From NCBI GenBank assembly GCA_025558095.1, contig JAIVFI010000021.1, forward strand, positions 372,001 to 436,000: a DNA stretch of 64,000 bases. The letters are read 5' to 3'. The DNA is from Hyaloraphidium curvatum (taxonomy: Eukaryota; Monoblepharomycota; Hyaloraphidiomycetes; Hyaloraphidiales; Hyaloraphidiaceae). The stretch's first letter is position 1. Each line of letters begins with the position of its first letter. Made by a program: the position numbers and the translations under genes. This document shows positions 1-9,369 of this stretch, piece by piece. The notes beneath the pieces were generated by a model. That model had not been told where the DNA came from and searched no databases. It saw only the letters and a program-made list of their open reading frames with translations.

Positions 1-1215
1 GCGGGAGCCTTGCAGCAGCACGCGTGCGACGGGTCCAATTTCGCGGACGGACGGCTCGCGGACTACCAGTTCGGATCGTGGGCCAACTTCCGGACTGCGC
101 CGAAACGCCTCAGGCAGCAGCTGTTTCGGTCTACCTTGGTAGACAACGTCGACCTGGAAATCTTTCGCGTCGTGAACGGCTCGCTCTCGGTAAAGAACTG
201 CCACGTCGATTCGGGGTGCCTGCGCGGCCTCAACGGCGGGCGACTCTACCTACCCCTGCTGCAATTCATCCTGGACACCGCACGGCACGCAGGTGTACGG
301 CTGCCGGACGTCCGCATCATGTTCTTCAGCACCGACGGGGTCGGTAGCGTCGGCCAGACGCACCCCATCGCCACTGCCTCCAAAGTGCAGGGAAGCAAGT
401 TCCTCCTGTTCCCCAACTGGGAGCACGCGGAAAAGCTCCTGAAGGCGCGCGATCGGAACGCGTGGGTAGCGACTTCGGCGTGGGAGGAGCGTGCCCCGGT
501 GGCGGTCTTTCGCGGAGGGTTGACGGGGCACGATTTTGGGCCCGCGGGGTTCGTCCCCCTGCAGCAAATACGAGTCAGCGTGGTGCGACAAGGCGCGCTG
601 TATCCGGATCTGATCGACGCCGCGTGCGACTGGAACTCCCCCGGGCTGCCGGCCAGGGGCTTTACGCCGGAGATGAGGGCCAACATCCTTGACAAGTACT
701 GCAAAAACGGCACTTTTCTATCCATGCAGGATGCCGCGAACCGCTACAGGTTCCAGGTGAGCACGGACGGATTCGGCGCCGCCTTCCGGACCTTTGCCGT
801 CCTCTCCTCCGGCGCTGTTCCCATGCTGCCGCGGGACGGGGCCTTCAGCGAGCACTACTACCCTCTGTTGAAGCCGTGGGTGCACTACGTGCCCACAGAG
901 TCTTTCCGGCTGCACGAGGCCGTGTCGTTCCTCAGATTGCACGACGGGCTCGCCCGGCGGATCGCAAAGGCCGCCCTGGCCTTTTCGCTGAGCAACCTGA
1001 CGCTCAAGGGCACGTTCTGCTACGTCCTCCAGATCTGGATGAGGCTGGCCGAGCTCCAGGAGGGCCTGGACTGGGAGGCCATCGAGCTCGAGTTCGCGGC
1101 GGAGATGCAAGACCGCCGCTGGCCTCCCATGGCGAACGCGACCGCGGATACCGGAGGCGCCGATGCGCGCGCCTTTGTGCCGTACTCTGTGTGGAAGCAG
1201 ATCATGAAGGAATAG
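1..1215 (+). CDS. GT90 / CAP10-domain glycosyltransferase, 5'-truncated by window edge
   Basis: The frame is open from base 1, so the N-terminus lies outside the window; about 404 codons are visible to the stop. The segment VAVFRGGLTG near residue 165, the following Arg-rich region, then DAANRYRFQVSTDG and LKPWVHYVP match the conserved core of the CAP10 family (GT90), whose characterised members transfer glucose or xylose to glycoproteins or capsule polysaccharide in the secretory pathway. The closing FLRLHDGLARRIAKAAL segment is also typical. No intron is needed. A second GT90 gene lies at 60.6 kb. Family assignment is from motifs; donor and acceptor cannot be told from sequence. Confidence 0.8.
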   Translation, partial: AGALQQHACDGSNFADGRLADYQFGSWANFRTAPKRLRQQLFRSTLVDNVDLEIFRVVNGSLSVKNCHVDSGCLRGLNGGRLYLPLLQFILDTARHAGVRLPDVRIMFFSTDGVGSVGQTHPIATASKVQGSKFLLFPNWEHAEKLLKARDRNAWVATSAWEERAPVAVFRGGLTGHDFGPAGFVPLQQIRVSVVRQGALYPDLIDAACDWNSPGLPARGFTPEMRANILDKYCKNGTFLSMQDAANRYRFQVSTDGFGAAFRTFAVLSSGAVPMLPRDGAFSEHYYPLLKPWVHYVPTESFRLHEAVSFLRLHDGLARRIAKAALAFSLSNLTLKGTFCYVLQIWMRLAELQEGLDWEAIELEFAAEMQDRRWPPMANATADTGGADARAFVPYSVWKQIMKE

Positions 1216-1345
1216 ACTCCGTCCCCTCGGGACCGCACGGCTCGCGCATTCCCCCCCCCCAAAGAGGCATCGCAACTGTATTTACAATCGTGGGTATCGG
1301 GACATCGAAGCAACTCCGCCCAAGCAAACCAGCACCGCACCGCCT

Positions 1346-3148
1346 TCACTGCACCGGCGTCTGCGGATAGGGCGACGTCGACAGCCCCGAGAGGGGCCAC
1401 GTCGGCGTCGCTGGCGGCGACATGATCGCCGAAGAACCCCGCGAAAGGGAGCTCTTGCTGCTGTACGACGACGAGGTCCGGGAAAGCGAGGCCATCGAGC
1501 CGTTGGGCGGCCGGTCGCCCGGCGACAGCCACGGGTGCTGCCAGATGGCCTGGGACGTCAGCCTCCGCGAGGGATTGGGGGCCAGGATCTTGCGCACGAG
1601 ATCGCGCGCGGCTTCCGAGATCCTGGCCGGCTCCCTGGGGGGCGTCTGCTGCGGGGCCGCGGGGTCACCCGGGTCCGTCAGGGACCTCGCCAGCAGCCGC
1701 GGCGGCCGCTCGTCGGGGAAACGAAAGTCCGCGCGGCAGATTTTGGAGTAGAGCGACTTTGGCTTCTGGTTTGGGAGCAGCTGGAAAGGCAGCTGCCCGG
1801 TGAGGATGGCGAAACTGGGAAGCGGGGTCGGGATTGTGAGCGAAAGGGCTGCCGCGAAAGGTCGTCCGACCCACAGGATGACGCCGCACGCCCAGATGTC
1901 GACGCCGCGGGGATCGTACTCCTGTCCGAGGATCATTTCCGGTGCCGCGTACTCTTCGGACCCGCATCGCGTCGTCAGCCGCACGCCGGGCTCGAAGAAC
2001 CGCGAGAGTCCAAAATCGGCGATTTTGATGTGCGGCGGTTCCGCGGGTTCCGGTGCGGCGGCATCCGGCCCGGCGGGCGGGGCGAGGGAGGAGGGTTGCG
2101 GGGGGCGGGATGTGAGGAGGATGTTTTCCAGCTTGAGGTCGCGGTGCGTGACGTTGCGCGAATGCAGGTAGTCGACGCCTGGATCGCGTTCGCGCATATA
2201 AACAGCCGCGAATAGGGCGGCCGAAGGCAACGTACCCTCCAGGATCTCGGAGAATATGCGGCGAGCCTCCTGTTCCTCGAGGCCCGACCCGCGGGCCGCC
2301 TGCTCGCTCGCCACCCAGTCAAACAGCTCCCCGCCGGGCACGTATTCCATCACCAAGCACGAGCAGTCCTCCAGCTCCACCGTGTCCAGCAGCGAGATGC
2401 ACCGCGGGTGCGGGGTGATTGCGCGCAGCACGGCGATCTCGCGTTCCCACGAGGCCATCATGGCCTCGGACGCGAGCATCCTGCGGCGCGGGCGCGGCGT
2501 TGGCGGTGCGGCGGAGGAGGACGGTAGCGCGGCGGGCACCCACTTTTTCTGCACCGTCTTTATGGCGACCAGGCCGCCCGTGTCCGGATCGCGGCCCAGC
2601 TTGACCTTGGAGAAGGTGCCGACGCCGACGGTGCGCTCGATCAGGTAGCGCCCGACGTGCAACAGCCCGCCCTCGGGCGACGGCGGGGGCGAGCCGCCGT
2701 CCAGCGCGCGCGGCAGGTGTTTGGAGGGTTGCATGATGGCGGGTGTCATGCTGGTGAGCGACACGGCGCGCTCGACGTTCGGCGCTCCGGCCGCGAGGTT
2801 CGAACCCAGCGCCGAGTAGCTGCGGTGGCGCTGCAGCGCGGCGGGGTCGGGGCCGGCAGTGCCGGGCGACGAGTCGTCCGCGCTCTGCGGCGACGAGTCC
2901 GCGCCGCCGTCCGAGGCGGGGCCGCGCGCCCTGCGCATTGGCATTGCGGGCGCGCGGAGCGGCGGCGGCACCGGCGGGCCGGCGGGCGCGGCGCCGAGCG
3001 GTGCGGCGGGCCCGTCCGACACCGCGCGGCGCACAACCTCGAGCGGCGCAGACGCCGACGGCGGCGGCGGGCCGAGCAGCGCCGAGCCCGGCAGGGCCGC
3101 CGCCACGGACAGCCGGATCGCTGGCGGCCCCGGCCCGCCCGGTTCCAT
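1346..3148 (-). CDS. Ser/Thr protein kinase, CAMK/SNF1-like, three exons
   Basis: Exons 3148-2236, 2178-1875 and 1814-1346 (written 5' to 3' on the minus strand). The first about 165 residues are Pro/Ala/Ser-rich and disordered. The kinase domain follows: glycine loop GVGTFSKVKLG, Lys in VAIKTV, HRDLKLEN catalytic loop, ADFGLSRFF activation start, GSEEYAAPE and DIWACGVIL. The tail is Ser-rich. Both introns (57 and 60 nt) are multiples of three and lack stops, so an intron-blind ORF runs straight through. Removing them restores EGVDYLHS and VILFAILTG, which are normal kinase sequence. The start is the ATG at 3148, 65 bp from the divergent gene at 3214. Substrate is unknown. Confidence 0.85.
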   Translation of the reverse strand: MEPGGPGPPAIRLSVAAALPGSALLGPPPPSASAPLEVVRRAVSDGPAAPLGAAPAGPPVPPPLRAPAMPMRRARGPASDGGADSSPQSADDSSPGTAGPDPAALQRHRSYSALGSNLAAGAPNVERAVSLTSMTPAIMQPSKHLPRALDGGSPPPSPEGGLLHVGRYLIERTVGVGTFSKVKLGRDPDTGGLVAIKTVQKKWVPAALPSSSAAPPTPRPRRRMLASEAMMASWEREIAVLRAITPHPRCISLLDTVELEDCSCLVMEYVPGGELFDWVASEQAARGSGLEEQEARRIFSEILEGTLPSAALFAAVYMRERDPGVDYLHSRNVTHRDLKLENILLTSRPPQPSSLAPPAGPDAAAPEPAEPPHIKIADFGLSRFFEPGVRLTTRCGSEEYAAPEMILGQEYDPRGVDIWACGVILWVGRPFAAALSLTIPTPLPSFAILTGQLPFQLLPNQKPKSLYSKICRADFRFPDERPPRLLARSLTDPGDPAAPQQTPPREPARISEAARDLVRKILAPNPSRRLTSQAIWQHPWLSPGDRPPNGSMASLSRTSSSYSSKSSLSRGSSAIMSPPATPTWPLSGLSTSPYPQTPVQ

Positions 3149-3213
3149 GGCGGCGTGCTCCGCGTCCCGCGAGATCACACAACACCGCCTCGCCCCACCC
3201 CGCCCACCCCGCC
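3149..3213. promoter_or_regulatory. Short divergent intergenic region between kinase and membrane/SH3 gene
   Basis: Only 65 bp separate the two start codons, which face away from each other, so the genes probably share a bidirectional promoter or their 5' UTRs overlap. The stretch is C-rich on the plus strand with CGCCCCACCCCGCCCACC-type boxes resembling GC-boxes; no TATA box is seen. Promoter function is inferred from layout only. Confidence 0.35.
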
Positions 3214-5193
3214 ATGCACGCCCCGCGGCACTCGGCCCGCATGCGCACGCCGCTGCCCCGCGGGCTCGCCGTCGCGCTCGTCGCGCTCGCGATCCTCGCG
3301 CTGCTGGGAATCGCCGCCGCCCAGAACTCGACGGACTCCTCCGCGGCAACTTCGGCAACCCAGTCCACTCAGACCGCGTCATCGGCCTCCGCTGGCGCCA
3401 CGACATCAGAGACACCCTCCGCCACCTCATCGGCCGCGTCGTCGACCTCGGAAACAACAACGACCCCCTCCAGCTCGCCCACGACTTCGCCGACGCCCTC
3501 AACCACAACCACAACCACATTCGCCCCGCCCACGCCGGTCGGGACGCCCGTCTACTACGCCGCCGACGGTGCGGGCCTGCAGTGTGCCGCCGCGGGCTGC
3601 CAGATGGTCAGCGGCGGCGGCGACCCGTACCAGCGGCTGTGCTCGCCCTCGCTCTCGCCGGACTGCTCGCAGGTGCTCCTGCAAGGACCCTCGGGGAACT
3701 GCATCCTGGTGCCGATCGGCGGGAGCTCTTTGTCGGTCGGCCGCTGCCCCGGCTCGGCGCCGTCGCGCCTGCTGCAGCGGCTCTGGCGCCTGGTCCAGCG
3801 GCAACTCACTCCGGAAAACCTCCAATTCCTCTTTGCGGCCGGCGGCGGAGGCGACACGGCAATCCAGAGCGCGCTCACCAACCTGTGCATGCTGCACCCG
3901 GCCGGGGCCGGGGCCGTTTCGCTGGGGTCCTGCGGCTCGGCCGCGAGCCAGTTCGTGGCCCGCCAGGATCCGCCACCTCCCCCGACCACCACGGTAACCA
4001 CAACGGAACCGCCTACGACGACGTGGGTTTCAAGATGGGCCTGAATGAGCTCTGCTGCGGATTCTAATTGTCGCCAAAGCACGACCGCCGTTCCTACGAC
4101 GACCAGCAGCTCCGAAACGACGACATCGACGCAGTCAACGACGTGGGTCGCCTAATGCTTGTGTGCGTGACGCATCTGACGCCGCCTTTGCAGGACCACG
4201 TCTCCAACGACCACGTGGGGCCGTCGTGTTCCCGGCCTCGATCATGCTGACGTCTCGCTCCATTTGCAGAACAACAAGCAGTCCCACGACGTCCAGCTCC
4301 ACCGAAACGACCAGTTCGACGACCAGTTCCACGGCCTTGAGCACGACATCGAGCACCCTGTCCACGTTTGCGAGCACGTCCGTCTCGACCACGACTTCCC
4401 GGACGACTTCGGCATCGACGAGCTCCGGAACGGCCACGGCGACCCCTGCTCCCACGTCTGACGGCCTCTCCGCGGGCGCGATCGCCGGCATCGCCATAGG
4501 CGCCGCCGCGGGCGCCGCGCTCTTGGGCGTGGGAGCCTTCTACCTCATCAAAGCCCAACGGCCACCGGAAAAAATCGTCGTTCAGGGAATCTCCAACGAG
4601 GAATCGTACGGCGCGCAGTCCGCCAACCGCGCCTCGGCCGCAGGGCCTTCCCCGACGTCTTACGCCTCGGGCGCCTCGCAGGCCGCGGCCGCGTCCAACG
4701 GCGCGGGGTACGCCTCGGGGGTCGCGCCGGCCGCCGCGTTCGGCGCCGGGGCGGCAGCGGCGGGCACCGTGGCGGGGGAGAGCATCGCGATGGCGCCGAT
4801 CGTGCCCTACGGGCCGCCGGCGGCTGGCGAGGTGGCGACCGTCGTGCGGCCGCACATTCCCCAGCTCTCGGACGAGCTCCTCCTCAGCGTGAGTTCGCTG
4901 CCATCAACGTGGCCTTTTAAGCGGAATGCTGAATATGCCTGCACAGGTGGGCGACACGGTCACGATCCAGCGGGTCCACGACGACGGATGGGCAACGGGG
5001 TAAGCTTGTCGGAGCCTCTGACCGTTCAACAGCTAATCGGACCGGCTCGTCTACGCAGCATCAACAATGTTACGCGGGTGACCGGCGTCTGTGAGTTGCA
5101 ATGCTGCGCGCATGTATCCTCCTCTGACAGCACTGCGTGACGGCAGTCCCCATGGCATGCGTCTTCCGGTCGGGCGGTGCGCTTCCGCAATGA
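3214..5193 (+). CDS. Single-pass membrane protein: signal peptide, Thr/Ser-rich ectodomain, TM segment, C-terminal SH3
   Basis: I reconstruct seven exons: 3214-4022, 4080-4142, 4194-4214, 4270-4888, 4947-4999, 5059-5090 and 5147-5193. The start has a hydrophobic signal (LAVALVALAILALLGIAAAQ), then a Ser/Thr-rich stalk, a Cys-containing domain and a second Thr-rich stalk. The TM helix is around AGAIAGIAIGAAAGAALLG (about 4470-4545). The tail is Ala/Ser-rich and ends in an SH3 fold: SDELLLSVGDTVTIQ, DDGWATG, then after two more introns VTGVFPMACVF. The joined ending reproduces the usual SH3 order (ALYDY-like acidic strand, DGW, FP..CV), which supports the splice model. Such surface-sensor/SH3 architecture recalls fungal osmosensor-type proteins. 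Ligand is unknown. Confidence 0.75.
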
Positions 5194-5365
5194 AGGGCAG
5201 GGTGATTCTAGACGACGTTTCACTAGGTGTAGAGCAACTAGTACTCTATTCAAGGCCGTGTGCTGCGCTGCGCTTGAAGTTGCGTCGACAAACGAGTCCC
5301 CTGCTACCCGTCCTGCAAGAGCTGCTGCGTCTCGTTGAGACGCTCTGCATGTTTACGAATGTCCC

Positions 5366-6761
5366 TTAGCGGTTCTGGAAGAGCTGTGGCAAAGGCCGAT
5401 GAGTTTTCGACCCCCGCGGAGCGAGGCCCGAGCACCTTACCAATTCGATCGCTGCCTCGACGTTGCCCCCCGTCAAAGTCAGCGCCCTCGTGTTTGCGGC
5501 CGCGTCCCACAGGCCCATATCATTGAGCTGCCTGAGCTGTGTCTGGAAGCGCTCCTCCGGGGGCCTCGTGTCGGCCGGGGGAGCCGGCAAGCCGGTGAGC
5601 ATCTGCATCATCTGCTGCATCCGCGCCGGATCCAACGGCGGCAGCGCGGGCGCACCGTCGGTGGGCAGTCCGCCGACGCCTGCATCCGCGCCGGCGGCGG
5701 GGGCGGAGGAGCCGGTGGTTGCCGTCGCGGTGGGGGCGGTGCCGGTCGCCGCGCCGAGCCCGCCAAGGCCTCCCATGCCTCCCAAACCGCCGAGACCGCC
5801 AAACGAAGGCATGCCGCCTGACTGCCGCAGCCGGGCCGACATCTGCATCATCGATCGCAGCGTTTCTGGGGTGCGCGAATCATGGTTCACACGTGTGTGG
5901 GGGGGGGGCGGAAAACACGGTTCACAAGCGTGGGGCACATTCGCACGCAAACAAGTCCGATCAGCATGGTCCACACTTCGCGAGCGCCGTGTACCTACCG
6001 GGGTTGCTGAACATGGTCTGCATCATCTGGCGCATCTGAGGGTTGGCGTTCGCGAGCATGGGGTTGGAGGCCATGACCATCTCCATGAATTGCGGGTTCT
6101 GCATCATCGTAGTCTGCAAAAGAGGAACAACGACAATCAGCTGGTCGCCAGAGGGGTCGCTCCGCCGCTGCAGGCCCACCATCTGCTGGAGAACCATGGG
6201 ATCGTTCATGAGCATCTCCATCGTCGCCTCGTCGGGCATGCCCCCCATGCCAAGCCCGCCCAGTCCTCCGAGGCCACCCAGTCCACCGAGACCGCCGAGC
6301 CCGCCCAACCCGGCCAGGGGGGGGAGGCCGCCCGCTGCGCCCGTCCCGCCTCCGGCACCCGCCCCCGCGCCGGCAAACATGTTGAACGGCGTCGCTGCCG
6401 CCCCAGCTCCGGTTCCCGGCGTCACGGGCGTGTTCTCCGGCGCGCTGGGCACGGCGGGGCTGGTCCCCGACGCGCTCGCCGGGCTGGCAGTGTCCTTCTT
6501 CTCCTCGGGCTTCGGCTTGTTCAGCTTCACGAGATGGACGGTGTGCCCATCGGCCATCTTGTACGATGCGATAGTTTCCTCGTCCTTGAGCACCCGCCCG
6601 GCGTAGATCAGGCGCTGCGAGTCGGCGGGGCACGGGCCGGCCGCGGTGTTTTCAATCGCATCGGCGACCTTGGACTTTAGCTCCGCGATGGTCGTCTCCG
6701 GCTCCGCCGACACGCTGAGCTTCGTGTCGTTCGAGCACTTTATGTTTAGATTGAGCGGCAT
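5366..6761 (-). CDS. DSK2: Ubiquilin / Dsk2-type UBL-UBA shuttle protein
   Basis: Exons 6761-6180, 6113-5999, 5865-5441 and 5383-5366 on the minus strand. The N-terminus is a ubiquitin-like domain (IKCSNDTKLSVSAEPETT, RLIYAGRVLKD, VHLVKLNK). Then come Gly-Leu-rich linkers and STI1-type repeats rich in Met/Asn/Pro (NPQFMEMVMASNP, SNPETLRSMMQM). The C-terminus is a UBA domain (QLRQLNDMGLWDAAANTRAL, GNVEAAIELL). Dsk2/ubiquilin carries ubiquitylated clients to the proteasome. Introns of 66 and 57 nt are multiples of three and stop-free, so the raw frame runs through them. The GLGG runs vary and may be length-polymorphic. The start ATG at 6761 begins the UBL directly. Confidence 0.9.
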
Positions 6762-6919
6762 CGTAGACCGATTGGACGGAGGATCAGTGAGAGTACGACG
6801 CCCAGTTCGAACAAAGGTTTGCTCAGCAGGGGCCATCAGCAACTTCACCCGGGGTCTAGCAGTCTGGCAGGGCACAGCAGGCTTCTTGGATACAATTCGC
6901 CGCGGAGAGCTCGGCTGCC

Positions 6920-8212
6920 ATGAGCGCCCGGGAGAGGGAACTCGCGACCGCAGAATCCGAACTCCATGCCGCGGAGGCCAGGTTGCTTGTGGCCAAGGAA
7001 GAGACGTCAGTTGCCGAAAGTTCCTTAAATTCAGTACGAAGCTCCGGAGATGCCGACGATATTGCTCGCGCCAAGCGCTTGTTGGACCTCTCCATTGACG
7101 CTCTTGCGACGCGCCAAAGCGAGGTCTCGAATCTCGTTACCATTGTGAACGAACTCCGCGCCTTGAGGGTCAAGGAAAGCAAGGTCTTCACGGAAACGAC
7201 CAGCGAGACTGGCTCATTGATTGCCAACGCAAGGTTGGCGTATCCGGACATATCTCCCAAACAGGAGGTTGTCCTCGCCACATCTACTATGATGGCAGAC
7301 TTTCGCAAGATCTTGCTTCGAGGACCGTTAGAAAGTCGCAAGATAGTGGAGTTCCGGCGCCGAATGGATGCCATCTTGAGCACATCTACCCGATGGCAAT
7401 TCACCTCCGAAACCGGCTTCGTGCTGGATGGACCTGTGACTGCGGAAGGGCAAGGAGCATCAAGCATCCTGTACGCTTATTCCGGTCCCTTGCTCATGTG
7501 CGCAAAACTCGGACCACGCGTCTTCCGCGAGCACGACGTGTCGGAAGCAGTCCATCGGGACTTCATCTGTCCCTCTGTCGTGCACATGACGAACAAGTTC
7601 CTCGTTGCGCGGACTGCGAGATCGGAGCAACCCCAGCAGTGCGTTGTGATGCCACTCTATCCACAGAGCGCTGCCGATGCTTCTCTTGCCTTTCGAGAAC
7701 AGGACCGCCAGTCACGAGAGCACCTGGCACACGCCATCCTTGTGTCTGGCCTTGCCGCAGTACAAGCCTTCTCGCAAGCAGGATGGGGTCACGGTGACAT
7801 AAAGCCCAGCAACCTTATGCTTACGAATGATGGTTCCGGCATCGTCGTGTTGGTCGACTTTGGAACGGCACAGCCCCTCGGCATGGACCACATGGAATCA
7901 TCGAAGTTCAACTGCGGGGCAACGGCCACTGCCAGTGAACATTATGATTTGGTCTGTCTCGGCAGCACGGTTGCACACGTTCTAGATCCTAGCGCCGCTC
8001 CGCGGGACTCACTGGAAGATTGCTTGGCTACACTATCGAAAATGGCCGAAGTGAAGCAATCCCCCATTACGGATGCGGCGTTGGCCTGCTTGAAAGGGTT
8101 CGAGTCTGCTGACACCATTGCAAAGACTCTTCAGTCGGGGATGCGGCTTCGTGGCTCCACCTGGCTACCTTCCCTCGACAGTGTTTGGCCGAGGTCCCGT
8201 GGTGCCCAATAG
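6920..8212 (+). CDS. Coiled-coil N-terminus plus atypical (HGD) protein-kinase-like domain
   Basis: A single-exon ORF of 430 residues. Residues 1-100 are charged and Ala/Glu-rich with heptad character, so probably a coiled coil. A kinase-like C-lobe follows: GWGHGDIKPSNLML has the catalytic Asp at 293 in HGD rather than HRD, and VLVDFGTA has the metal-binding Asp at 313. The N-lobe is poorly conserved: no clear glycine loop is visible. The usual APE/DxW block is replaced by a shorter ASEHYDLVCLGS stretch, so activity is uncertain. HGD kinases without the Arg often need no activation-loop phosphorylation. The gene starts 158 bp from the divergent ubiquilin gene. Role unknown. Confidence 0.65.
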   Translation: MSARERELATAESELHAAEARLLVAKEETSVAESSLNSVRSSGDADDIARAKRLLDLSIDALATRQSEVSNLVTIVNELRALRVKESKVFTETTSETGSLIANARLAYPDISPKQEVVLATSTMMADFRKILLRGPLESRKIVEFRRRMDAILSTSTRWQFTSETGFVLDGPVTAEGQGASSILYAYSGPLLMCAKLGPRVFREHDVSEAVHRDFICPSVVHMTNKFLVARTARSEQPQQCVVMPLYPQSAADASLAFREQDRQSREHLAHAILVSGLAAVQAFSQAGWGHGDIKPSNLMLTNDGSGIVVLVDFGTAQPLGMDHMESSKFNCGATATASEHYDLVCLGSTVAHVLDPSAAPRDSLEDCLATLSKMAEVKQSPITDAALACLKGFESADTIAKTLQSGMRLRGSTWLPSLDSVWPRSRGAQ

Positions 8213-8224
8213 ATGCCAGTTGCT

Positions 8225-9247
8225 CTAGTCGGCAGGCAGCGGGCAGTCGCGCTCCTTACACAGGCAGAATGTGCGCAGAGGGACCTCGCGAACGATTTCT
8301 TCCAGGGCTGCCTTGTGGCACCGGTTGCTGGCAAGAATTTGGACGCCTCCTCCCCATGCCTCGTAGAAAGCAACGATCTCCCTCACCGCTGGGGTGTAGT
8401 TGTACCCCCTGTTGGAGCCCATCTCGATGCTGATGTGGCGAAAGAGCGTCTTCTTGCGCCGCATTAGCGCCAGGAGGCTCTGTGCACAAAGCCATTCTGC
8501 GCCATCGATGTCGATTTTTATGAGCGCGTACGAGTCGATCGGCCTGGTGATCACGGTAGCCGCCGTCGACGCGAGCACGGAGACGACCTTGCCTCCGCCC
8601 CCGCTGCAGCGCGCCTCCTCCTCTTCGCTTTCGAGGATGTGTCCGTGGAGCGAGCCCCCCGGGATCGCGCAGAACTTGGCAGCGGCGGCCAGGAGCGTTC
8701 CATCGCCCCTATCCTTGGCAATGACGCGGTGCAGCAGCGTATCTCTCGGGGCGTCGTTCACCACAAGGGTGCTTTGAAGCCACGGAACAAGAGAGGGGCT
8801 CGCTTCGACGGCCACGAGCGTCCTATCGCTCTTTCCCCTCTGCAACTGCACGAAGAGGGTGCTGAAGATGCCCAGGTTGGCACCGAACTCCACAATGTGG
8901 CCCGGGCCGCGGGCAAAGGCGGCGTAGTAACTTTCGAGGTCCAAGTCCCATCCGTCCCCGGCACACAACCGTGCGATGAGCAGGAGCTCGTCCGACGGGA
9001 CAAAAACGCGTCTCCTGACGCCACTAGCGTCCCAGATGGCGAGAACAGAGTCCTTCAGCGATATGCACCGCGGCGGTTCGGGAATGCTCTCGAGCACTGT
9101 TCGAAGCACGGACGGGTCCGTCGCCTGCACGCTCGCTGCGGGCGCCGCCTCGCACGGCTCAGGCGAGGGACATGTCCTATTTCTCGACCATGCGGCGAGA
9201 GCCAGGACGAAAGAAAGGAGGGAGAGCGTCGAGCTCGGGAACCGCAT
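8225..9247 (-). CDS. Membrane-anchored FkbM-type SAM-dependent methyltransferase
   Basis: About 340 residues, single exon. The ATG at 9247 is followed by a hydrophobic anchor (STLSLLSFVLALAAW), so this is probably a type II membrane or secreted enzyme. The SAM-binding motif is HIVEFGANLGIFSTLFVQL. An acidic motif after the second strand (LVAVEASPS) and the FkbM signature ALIKIDIDGAEWL follow. FkbM enzymes O-methylate sugars or related small molecules. The gene ends 13 bp from the convergent kinase-like gene. It is one of two or three FkbM-like genes in the window. Substrate unknown; a role in surface glycan methylation is inference from context. Confidence 0.75.
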   Translation of the reverse strand: MRFPSSTLSLLSFVLALAAWSRNRTCPSPEPCEAAPAASVQATDPSVLRTVLESIPEPPRCISLKDSVLAIWDASGVRRRVFVPSDELLLIARLCAGDGWDLDLESYYAAFARGPGHIVEFGANLGIFSTLFVQLQRGKSDRTLVAVEASPSLVPWLQSTLVVNDAPRDTLLHRVIAKDRGDGTLLAAAAKFCAIPGGSLHGHILESEEEEARCSGGGGKVVSVLASTAATVITRPIDSYALIKIDIDGAEWLCAQSLLALMRRKKTLFRHISIEMGSNRGYNYTPAVREIVAFYEAWGGGVQILASNRCHKAALEEIVREVPLRTFCLCKERDCPLPAD

Positions 9248-9369
9248 GGCGCACAGGATGGGACGGCGCAGCAAGGTTTCCTGTCAATTTCCTCTTCCTT
9301 CTCGCCGTCAAAATGTGTGCTGATCCTCATCCTCATTAAATTCACCACAATGCAACATCTAATCGGTGG

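Noticed and set aside
1249-1262. Homopolymer C and G runs (also near 5900 and 50671) as regulatory signals
   Set aside because: Simple mononucleotide runs in non-coding sequence or introns; more likely slippage or assembly noise than function.
2657-3997. 446-codon plus-strand ORF across the kinase and membrane-protein genes
   Set aside because: Spans two real genes in another frame, is Arg/Pro-rich and has no motif.
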